Assembly (NCBI GenBank): GCA_903875455.1
Contig: CAIQWF010000160.1
Coordinates: forward strand, 1-40,089
Direction: 5' to 3'
Source: an uncultured Pseudomonadota bacterium
GTDB lineage: Bacteria > Pseudomonadota > Gammaproteobacteria > Methylococcales > Methylomonadaceae
Length of the DNA: 40,089 nt
Below the pieces are notes generated by a model. The model made no database searches. It had not been told where the DNA came from and saw only the letters and a program-made list of their open reading frames with translations. Positions within the stretch are counted from its first letter, which is position 1, and the number at the start of each line of letters is the position of its first letter. This document shows positions 34,001-40,089 of the stretch, piece after piece. The translations under genes were made by a program, and so were the position numbers.

Positions 34001-35261
34001 CATCCGTGTCATGAAGCTTGAACCGCAGCCAAAGCTGTTATTGCTAACAGCTCATGAGCGTGAAGAAGTGCGGCGCAGTGCAATAGAAGCCGGGATTGAT
34101 GAAATCCTGATTAAGCCGGTCAACGCTTCCATTCTGTTTGACAGTGTAGTGACTGCGTTTGCAGCAGAAGCTCGCACTTCAACAGCACTAGCGGCTGACA
34201 GCTCTGAAAGCGATAACCTGGCCGAATTTGCCGGGGCGCAGATTTTGCTGGTAGATGACAATGAAATGAATCAGCAAATCGGCAAAGAATTGCTTGAAGA
34301 TGTCGGTCTGCGGGTTGATGTTGCCGTCAATGGCCAGGAAGCTGTGGAGAAAGTGCAGCAAAAAAACTACAGCGTTGTGCTGATGGATATGCAAATGCCG
34401 GTAATGGATGGCATAACAGCAACGCTGGCAATCCGTAAATTGCCTGAGTTTGACAAATTGCCGATTATTGCGATGACAGCAAATGCCATGCAGCAGGACC
34501 GCGAACGCTGTCTGGACGCAGGAATGAATGACCACATTGCCAAACCGATTGAACCCAGTGATTTGTGGGCAGTGTTGCGCAAGTGGCTTGAACCGTGCCA
34601 ATCCCCGCCGCCAGCGCAAATCGCCAAACAGGGTAGCCGCAACAGCACGGCTGGGATTCCTTACAACATCAAAGGACTGGATGCCAAAGTTGGCCTGGGC
34701 CGGATGGCAGAAAAACAGGAGCTGTATGTTTCAATGCTGAAAAAATTTGCCGTTAATCAGGAATCCGTCGTTCAGCAAATCCAGTCAGCTCTGGCTGAAA
34801 ATGACCAGATTACCGCCGAGCGCCTGGCTCATACCCTAAAAGGCCTGTCTGGCAATATCGGAGCGCATTCTTTGCAGGAACTGGCCGGGCAACTGGAGGC
34901 GGCATTGCAAGCGCATGAAACAGCGGAAAACTTAACTGTTATGCTGACTGAAATTGCAGAGCAATTGGCCGCGCTAATTGCTGCCCTGAAAAGTTGGTTT
35001 GGTTCAGCGGAGAATGCAAATGCGCAGGCGCAGCAGGTTGATTTGACGAAACTGCAAGCCGTGACACTGGAGCTGGCTAAATTGCTGGAGGAGGATGATG
35101 CCGACACCATCGATTATCTGCTCAGTCATGAAAAATTACTCAACAGCGCATTTCCAGCGCAGTTTAGAGCTCTGCAAAAAACTGTGAATGACTATGACTT
35201 TACAGGTGCACTCGCACTCTTAAAACAAGCCGCGATGCAGTACAATTTAGTCATTGAATAA
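31038..35261 (+). CDS. MHYT-domain hybrid sensor histidine kinase with two receivers and Hpt
   Basis: This 1407-residue membrane phosphorelay protein has, in order: MHYT membrane sensor (about 20-255; MHFIGM at 70, MHFSGM at 133, MHYIAM at 203, a family proposed to bind copper or a diatomic gas), three PAS domains (about 275-400, 403-525, 541-665), HisKA ([11 protein letters not shown]684), HATPase ([27 protein letters not shown]), receiver 1 (D974 in [11 protein letters not shown]), receiver 2 (D1117 in [11 protein letters not shown]) and Hpt ([13 protein letters not shown]1265). A further helical tail (about 1320-1407) follows and is also found in the kinase at 36268. AGGAA precedes the ATG. 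No output regulator is adjacent. The signal is unknown. Confidence 0.93.
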   Translation: MFEKFFLDSLDSQLIYHSSYNLPMVVVSVLIAIFASFCAFEMAGQLADNTRRNFWLPIGAVILGAGVWAMHFIGMLAFKVDCGVTYDPWITGLSMIPGILASGLALNLIANKQMSVGKLVIGGVTMGAGIGIMHFSGMAAIRMDGMVLYDPKLFTFSLVAAVVLGIAALLTKYLLNQVPAISNMRFVPSLISGSVMGMAISSMHYIAMEAAHFAHLHLNGKENPIVGTDPQVLAVAVATVSILLICGGLLFTYLSARIFTLRTSRNRIQSQLQDSERQFQALFKATPDPMLIVGSNGLIEMVNHQAECFFGFDKIEMHGKEVDFFIQDKSGKTDEMFRQSFTKPAEERLASDFKQELLARTHDGKEIPVEISLSPVETSEGVLMIGALRDISYRKLHEQQIRDNEQRLLNILNLSPIAVRIAIKQGREVVFFNKSYQNLIKNIRAIGDDPKSYYARPEDYDEILAELAQGNIIINRQVQLLIPDSLETWVLATYMPMQYQGEKAVLGWFYDITERIQAQAALSKQLEIQLQTEETLRIANEEKNAIFDSVSLGIVLLKERQILRCNRKLEEVFGYQHREMLGKSSRLWYRDEAAYDAVGRDMEQQIAEYGIYQTELELVRKDGCLFWARMLTRMIDPQNPALGQVGVIEDITLQLEAAEALRKAKELAEEAARMKADFLANMSHEIRTPMNAIMGLSYLAMKTELTAKQREYLQKIQASSQHLLGIINDILDFSKIEAGKLAVERIEFDMEKVLDNVAGLIQEKATDKGLELIFDVALDVPYVLIGDPLRLGQVLINFGSNAVKFTERGEIRIVVRKHEENDQEVVLKLAVEDTGIGLTPEQTAKLFQSFQQADSTTTRKYGGTGLGLAISKNLAELMGGEIGVNSELGKGSQFWFTARLGKCAEFRRALVPHPDLRGKRILVVDDNDNARSVLMELLGSMSFVVDQASSGFAAIEAVKQAANTGKPYEVIFVDWQMPNMDGAELAHIIRVMKLEPQPKLLLLTAHEREEVRRSAIEAGIDEILIKPVNASILFDSVVTAFAAEARTSTALAADSSESDNLAEFAGAQILLVDDNEMNQQIGKELLEDVGLRVDVAVNGQEAVEKVQQKNYSVVLMDMQMPVMDGITATLAIRKLPEFDKLPIIAMTANAMQQDRERCLDAGMNDHIAKPIEPSDLWAVLRKWLEPCQSPPPAQIAKQGSRNSTAGIPYNIKGLDAKVGLGRMAEKQELYVSMLKKFAVNQESVVQQIQSALAENDQITAERLAHTLKGLSGNIGAHSLQELAGQLEAALQAHETAENLTVMLTEIAEQLAALIAALKSWFGSAENANAQAQQVDLTKLQAVTLELAKLLEEDDADTIDYLLSHEKLLNSAFPAQFRALQKTVNDYDFTGALALLKQAAMQYNLVIE

Positions 35262-35333
35262 ATATGAACGAAGATGTTCCGTTCTGAAAGCTTTGCTTAA
35301 CCTCTTAAATGACTCTGAACCCATATTATTTTA

Positions 35334-35369
35334 GCCTGCTGTGACTTTTCATTTTAAGTTACATCAGGC
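35334..35369. repeat. Imperfect hairpin between the two signalling genes
   Basis: Arms 35334-35345 and 35358-35369 pair over 12 bp with one mismatch and one G-T pair around a 12-base loop. An A run, not a T run, follows on the plus strand. It may stabilise the 3' end of the upstream kinase mRNA or form part of the leader of the binding-protein gene; no function can be assigned. Confidence 0.4.
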
Positions 35370-35440
35370 AAAAAAATATTCACCCAAAAACTGTTTTTCA
35401 CTCGAAATCTGATTAATCACTACCTAAAAGGAATCTTAAA

Positions 35441-36271
35441 ATGAAACACATAACGTTATTTTTTTGTGGGCTGATGCTGTTTTTTAGCAGCTTATGTCAG
35501 GCAGAACCTGCTAAACCGTATACTGTTTTTGTAGTGCCACAACTATCAGCGATTGAATTACACAAAGCCTGGACCCCGATATTGGAAAAACTAAGCCAGG
35601 CAACCAAACTTCAGTTTGAACTGAAAATTCTGCCCAGCATTCCTGAATTTGAACATGCTGTTTTTGCCGGTGAAGCCGATTTTGTGTTTATGAATCCATA
35701 CCATCAGGTCGTGGCTAAACGCACTCAAGGCTATATCCCGCTGCTGCATGATCAAAAGTCTTTGGAGGGGATGTTAGTGGTGAAAAAAGACAGTCCGCTA
35801 AAATCCCTGTCAGAATTAAACGGTAAAAAACTGGCTTTTCCTGCACCGAATGCCTTTGCCGCCTCTCTTTATATGCGGGCAACATTGGCAAAGCAGGGAA
35901 TTAAAATCGAGCCTGACTATGTAAAAACCCATAGCAATGTTTATCGGGCGATTTTGTTAGGCGATGTTGTTGCCGGCGGCGCTGTTAATAACACCTTGCA
36001 GCGGGAAGACGAGTCTGTGCAGCAACAATTAAAAGTGTTTTATACTACCCCCAAATTTGCCCCGCACCCTTTTTCTGCACATCCACGCATTGCTGAAGCT
36101 GTCAGAAATCAAGTGGCGAAAGGCTTTATTCATCTGGCTAGCGACCCTGCCAATGCCGGATTGCTGAATGAAATCCAAATGCCCAACCCTCTGCCTGCCG
36201 ACTATTCCAAGGATTACAAACCTTTGGAAGCTTTGAATTTAGATAGTTTTTTCGTTAAAGAAAACCCTTGA
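35441..36271 (+). CDS. PhnD-like periplasmic phosphate/phosphonate-binding protein
   Basis: The protein has 276 residues. A signal peptide (about 1-21, SLCQA) is followed by a type 2 periplasmic binding fold of the PhnD family. It shows [18 protein letters not shown], the ligand-loop region [57 protein letters not shown] and the C-terminal lobe. No PhnC or PhnE transporter genes are present. Instead, the stop overlaps the start of a hybrid kinase (TTGA, 36268-36271), so its likely job is to present a ligand to that kinase rather than to a transporter (inference). A Shine-Dalgarno AAGGAA precedes the start. Confidence 0.87.
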   Translation: MKHITLFFCGLMLFFSSLCQAEPAKPYTVFVVPQLSAIELHKAWTPILEKLSQATKLQFELKILPSIPEFEHAVFAGEADFVFMNPYHQVVAKRTQGYIPLLHDQKSLEGMLVVKKDSPLKSLSELNGKKLAFPAPNAFAASLYMRATLAKQGIKIEPDYVKTHSNVYRAILLGDVVAGGAVNNTLQREDESVQQQLKVFYTTPKFAPHPFSAHPRIAEAVRNQVAKGFIHLASDPANAGLLNEIQMPNPLPADYSKDYKPLEALNLDSFFVKENP

Positions 36272-39200
36272 AATTAATCCCCCAAACTCTTTATCTGCGG
36301 CTGGTGTTGATGGCAACACTGGCCAGCACTGTTTCGGTCTGTACCTTAGGCGGCTATATTGCCTATCAACAGCGTAAACTTGCCACGCAGGCAGCCCATC
36401 AGGAAGCTTCGGTTATCACCACCGGCATAGCGGCGGCAGTAGCTTCCGACCTGATCAGTAAAAACTATGACGGTTTAGAGCAAACTCTTAAACCGCTGGT
36501 TTTGCATTCATCGATAGAAACGATAGAGCTTATCAAAGCTGACGGCAATATTGTGTTAAAAGCTTTGCACGAAAAAAGCCAGCAGCCGAAACTGGTTTAT
36601 GGTGGCAGTATCGCCGTGCCGACACAAATCCAGGAGCAGTCACAGATAGAGAAAGGGCGGATAATCACGTTGTCACCGATTATGGGCGGCAGTTTATTAG
36701 GCTGGGTGCGTCTGGAATTATCACTGACCTATATTGATGCCCTGGAAAAGCGTATCTGGCAGGATACGGCATTAACAGCCTGCGGCGCGATTGTGCTTTC
36801 GATTCTGATTATTTCGCTGCTGCTACGCAAACCGATGACCCAAATCAGGTTGTCGGCGGATTTTGCCGAAACCTTGCCGCAAAAACATGTTGCTCTTTTG
36901 GATATTCCCCCTTGTTCTTCCGAGCTTAAACGGTTGCTGGAAGCGCTTAATTCTGCCGCGCAAACCCTGTCCTCTCAAGACGATGAATTAAAACTGCTGC
37001 ATTCTTTAATCGAATACAGCGCCGACCCCGTTTATATTCTGAACGTGGAAGACGGTTTCAGGATGCGGTTTGCCAATGATGCGGCATGTCTGCATTTCGG
37101 TATGTCCAGAGAAAAACTGCTGCAAAGTCGGCTTTCTGATTTGAATGCCGAATTAGATCAGGCTGCGGCGCAAGCTTTATGGCAACGCTTACGCAAGGAT
37201 AAATATCTAAGTTTTGAAACCCGCCATAAAACCTTGTTGTCAAACAATGTGCCGGTACAGGTAACCATGAATTATCTGCTGTATCAGGGCAAACCGTTAA
37301 TTGCCGGCTATTTCAGTGATATCAGCCAGCGCAAAAAAATGGAAAATGCCTTGCGCACCAATGAAAAACGCCTGGAAGAAATCATTAACATGATGCCGAT
37401 AGCGATATTCATTACAGACCCTTATAGCCGGATTTTGATTATGAATAAAATCTGTGAACAGCAATGGGGCATCAGTTCCAGCCGCTTAAAAGGCATGGAG
37501 TTTCGTTACTTTTTTTCTGAAGAAAAAGCCGCAGCCCTCACTGCTGAAGATCAGAGTATTTTTGCTTCAAAACAATTGTTTGAAGTCGAAGAAAGCATCT
37601 GGAATGATTCTTTAAATTCTCAGCGTACCGTCCATACCTACAAAAAACCGGTTTTTGATGAAAATGGCGAACCTTTGTATCTGATCGGTATTTCCATTGA
37701 TATTACCGAAACCAAGCAACAACAGCACCTGCTTGAAGAAGCAAAATCGGCGGCTGAAAAAGCCAATCAGGCCAAAAGCGATTTCATCGCCAACATGAGC
37801 CATGAAATCCGCACCCCGATGAATGCGGTAATCGGCATGTCACACCTGATGCTGAACACCCACTTGAACCAGCGCCAGCAGGATTTCATGAAAAAAATTC
37901 TGCTTTCCAGTCAGCACCTGCTGGGCATCATCAACGACATTCTGGACTTTTCCAAAATTGAAGCCGACAAGCTGATTGTTGAAAACACGGAATTTGAAAT
38001 TGAAAAGCTGCTGGATAACGTTGCCACACTGATGCTGGAAAAAACTGTCGCCAAATCCCTGGAACTGCTAGTGCAGGTTAGTCCGACTGTGCCTGATTAT
38101 GCGATTGGCGACTCGATGCGGCTGGGGCAGATTTTAATTAATTATCTCAGCAACGCGGTTAAATTCACCAAAGAAGGCCAGATTGTCATTGAGTTGCAGG
38201 TTAAAGAAGACAGCGGGCAGGATTTGCTGCTTTATTTTGCGGTACGTGATTCCGGTATTGGCTTGACCGAAGAGCAACGCAATTTGTTATTTCAAAGTTT
38301 TCAGCAGGCAGATACATCAACCACCCGCAAATACGGCGGCACCGGCTTGGGTCTGGCAATTTCAAAAAAACTTGCCAGCCTGATGGGAGGCGAAGTCGGC
38401 GTGGATAGCGAATATGGCAAAGGCTCCACCTTTTGGTTCACTGCCCGTGTTGGCAAAAGCCGGAAGCAAAAAGCACCGTTGTTACTCCCCGCCAATTTAC
38501 GCGGCGGCAAAGTTCTGGTGGTGGATGACGACCCTCACAGCCGCAAAATTACCGGTTTGCAGCTTAAAAAAATGGGGCTGATAGCTGAACAGAGCGACTC
38601 GGCAATTGCGGCACTGGCGCAAATCAAACTGGCAGCCGAAAACAACAATCCTTATAAAATCGTGTTTCTGGACTGGCAAATGCCGAAAATGGACGGCATT
38701 GAAGCAGCCCGGCAAATCTTGAACATGGAACTGGAAAAAACGCCGCATCTGCTGATGATTACCGCGTTTGGCCGCGAAGAGTTAATCGCTGAAGCGGAAA
38801 CCGCAGGACTTGCAGAAGTTCTGCTTAAACCTGTCAGCAGTTCTACCTTATTTAATACCGTCAGCCGGATACTCAGTGGCCAGGATGCTCCCAAACATAA
38901 CTCTCTTAACTCTTTAGACTCTGTAGCAGAACATCTGCAAACCATCAGAGGAGCGCACATATTGCTGGTTGAAGACAATGAGCTTAATCAGGAAGTGGCG
39001 GTGGGATTGCTCAAAGCTGCCCAGGTTTACGTGGATGTGGCTGAAAACGGTGAAGTTGCACTGCGTAAAGTGTTGGAAAAAGAATACGACATTGTCCTGA
39101 TGGACATGCAGATGCCGGTGATGGATGGAATCAGTGCTACCCGCGCTATTCGGGAGTTATCACAGTTTTCTCACCTGCCGATTGTGGCGATGACGGCCAA

Positions 39201-39984
39201 CGCCATGCAGTCTGACCGGGAATCCTGTCTGGCGGCGGGAATGAATGACCACCTGGGAAAACCTATCGAACCGGACGAGTTGTGGAACATGCTGCTGCGC
39301 TGGGTCAAACCGCGTGCAAATGATGATGTGAAGCGGCCAAAATTAGCCCCTGTCAGCGCCGGTATTAATGAGGCCGCTGTTCTGCCGGAGATTGCAGGGC
39401 TGGACCAAAAACTGGGATTGCGTCGCACCCTGGGCAAACAGTCGTTTTATTTGTCGATGCTGCGCAAATTTGCCCAGAATCAAAAACAGCTGCCGCAGCA
39501 GCTTGAGGCGGCACTGACAGCAAAAGATCTGGAGCTGGCTGAGCGCTTGACTCACACTTTGAAAGGTTTGGCGGGTAACATTGGCGCCCAACAATTGCAG
39601 GATGATGCCGCTGAGGTAGAAAAAGCGATTAAGTCAAATCAGTTCGCAGAGGATTTACAGGCGCAGGTGCAAGCCTTGACTGCCAGTTTGAACAGCCTAA
39701 TCCGGCAAATTGAAGAAAAAATACCTTCGCCAGAAACTACTATAATTGCATCAGCAGCCATTGATCGTGCGGCTCTGGAAAAAGTCTGCCGACAGCTCGC
39801 TCAAATGCTAAATGAAAGCAGTTGTGAGGTAATTGATATAGCAAATGCAAATAAAACCTTGCTACAGTCAGCGTTTGCAGAAAATTATCAGGGCTTTTAT
39901 ATCGCGGTTGAGAATTTCGACTTCGATCAGGCCAGTATTATCTTGAAAAAAGTCACAGAAAGTTGTCAAATTAACTTCGGTTAG
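36268..39984 (+). CDS. Hybrid sensor histidine kinase coupled to a PhnD-like protein
   Basis: The protein has 1238 residues and starts with TTG, overlapping the preceding stop by TTGA. Domains in order are: membrane segment (about 8-30), periplasmic sensor (31-165), membrane segment (about 168-188), two PAS domains (about 243-355 and 365-478), HisKA ([11 protein letters not shown]512), HATPase ([27 protein letters not shown]), receiver 1 (D802 in [11 protein letters not shown]), receiver 2 (D946 in [11 protein letters not shown]), Hpt ([13 protein letters not shown]1096) and a helical tail (about 1150-1238). From HisKA onward it is closely similar to the kinase at 31038, so the two share ancestry and differ in the input half. 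The input here is probably the PhnD-like protein. No output regulator is adjacent. Confidence 0.93.
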   Translation: MKLIPQTLYLRLVLMATLASTVSVCTLGGYIAYQQRKLATQAAHQEASVITTGIAAAVASDLISKNYDGLEQTLKPLVLHSSIETIELIKADGNIVLKALHEKSQQPKLVYGGSIAVPTQIQEQSQIEKGRIITLSPIMGGSLLGWVRLELSLTYIDALEKRIWQDTALTACGAIVLSILIISLLLRKPMTQIRLSADFAETLPQKHVALLDIPPCSSELKRLLEALNSAAQTLSSQDDELKLLHSLIEYSADPVYILNVEDGFRMRFANDAACLHFGMSREKLLQSRLSDLNAELDQAAAQALWQRLRKDKYLSFETRHKTLLSNNVPVQVTMNYLLYQGKPLIAGYFSDISQRKKMENALRTNEKRLEEIINMMPIAIFITDPYSRILIMNKICEQQWGISSSRLKGMEFRYFFSEEKAAALTAEDQSIFASKQLFEVEESIWNDSLNSQRTVHTYKKPVFDENGEPLYLIGISIDITETKQQQHLLEEAKSAAEKANQAKSDFIANMSHEIRTPMNAVIGMSHLMLNTHLNQRQQDFMKKILLSSQHLLGIINDILDFSKIEADKLIVENTEFEIEKLLDNVATLMLEKTVAKSLELLVQVSPTVPDYAIGDSMRLGQILINYLSNAVKFTKEGQIVIELQVKEDSGQDLLLYFAVRDSGIGLTEEQRNLLFQSFQQADTSTTRKYGGTGLGLAISKKLASLMGGEVGVDSEYGKGSTFWFTARVGKSRKQKAPLLLPANLRGGKVLVVDDDPHSRKITGLQLKKMGLIAEQSDSAIAALAQIKLAAENNNPYKIVFLDWQMPKMDGIEAARQILNMELEKTPHLLMITAFGREELIAEAETAGLAEVLLKPVSSSTLFNTVSRILSGQDAPKHNSLNSLDSVAEHLQTIRGAHILLVEDNELNQEVAVGLLKAAQVYVDVAENGEVALRKVLEKEYDIVLMDMQMPVMDGISATRAIRELSQFSHLPIVAMTANAMQSDRESCLAAGMNDHLGKPIEPDELWNMLLRWVKPRANDDVKRPKLAPVSAGINEAAVLPEIAGLDQKLGLRRTLGKQSFYLSMLRKFAQNQKQLPQQLEAALTAKDLELAERLTHTLKGLAGNIGAQQLQDDAAEVEKAIKSNQFAEDLQAQVQALTASLNSLIRQIEEKIPSPETTIIASAAIDRAALEKVCRQLAQMLNESSCEVIDIANANKTLLQSAFAENYQGFYIAVENFDFDQASIILKKVTESCQINFG

Positions 39985-40023
39985 ACTGAAATTCAAAAGA
40001 AAATTACCGCCGCTCTCATTTAC

Positions 40024-40089
40024 TTAGGACATCGCTAAAAATAATTTCCTGACTTTGAAATGCTCCGTTCATCCTGAGCCTGTCGAAGG
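40024..40089. repeat. Palindromic intergenic repeat, copy 2 (cut by the window end)
   Basis: These 66 bases align without gaps to 30863-30928, with 11 differences by my hand count (about five in six identical). They include the block GCTAAAAATAATTTCC and the terminal CCTGAGCCTGTCGAAGG. The right half with the inverted arms would lie beyond the window. It begins 40 bases after the stop of the second kinase. Confidence 0.85.

Noticed and set aside
31038-39984. Kinase block as a prophage or genomic island with integrase
   Set aside because: No integrase, transposase or tRNA attachment site is visible; only the flanking repeat copies hint at mobility.

Overview
The window looks like chromosome from a gammaproteobacterial methylotroph, most likely a methanotroph of the Methylococcales. 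The main reason is a block of tetrahydromethanopterin (H4MPT)-linked C1 genes between about 10 and 19.5 kb: formaldehyde-activating enzyme, two tandem MtdB-type methylene-H4MPT dehydrogenases, beta-RFAP synthase, a CitG-like protein and a RimK-like ATP-grasp ligase. The housekeeping genes (gshA, proA-nadD-rsfS, lpxB, recQ, ribD) are of Gram-negative type. The species cannot be fixed from the sequence alone.

Layout. 0-4.2 kb: a Flp-type pilin, an OmpR-family response regulator, a LolA-like/FtsX-like export pair, a small Cas2-like protein and a PAS protein with two CxxC motifs. 4.2-9.9 kb: ribD, a family 5 uracil-DNA glycosylase, recQ and gshA. 10-19.5 kb: the C1 block. It holds the ATP-grasp ligase, a putative sigma-54 promoter with a 62-residue peptide, a secreted protein made of 11-residue charged repeats, the CitG-like gene and fae. 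A leftward group follows (NAD-type isocitrate dehydrogenase, beta-RFAP synthase, DUF455 ferritin-like protein, NnrS), and then the two rightward mtdB genes. 19.6-24 kb: a DUF218 protein, a small membrane protein, a GacA/UvrY-type regulator broken by a frameshift, and proA-nadD-rsfS. 24-31 kb: a Ca2+-type P-ATPase, a DHH phosphoesterase, a ParD/ParE pair, lpxB, a DUF1439 protein and a DedA protein. 31-40 kb: two very large hybrid histidine kinases. The second overlaps a PhnD-like periplasmic binding protein, and copies of one palindromic repeat lie on both sides of this signalling block.

How it fits together. Fae captures formaldehyde on H4MPT and MtdB oxidises the methylene adduct. Beta-RFAP synthase, and perhaps the CitG-like and ATP-grasp proteins, serve biosynthesis of the C1 cofactors. 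Isocitrate dehydrogenase is transcribed divergently from mtdB. The hybrid kinases end in Hpt domains but have no intact partner regulator nearby; the only GacA-like regulator in the window is frameshifted.

The most interesting points are the frameshift in a G tract of the GacA-like regulator, the tandem divergent mtdB paralogues, the coupling of NnrS and DUF455 to beta-RFAP synthase, the binding-protein/hybrid-kinase overlap, and the repeat copies flanking the kinase block. No rRNA, tRNA, transposase gene or CRISPR array was recognised.
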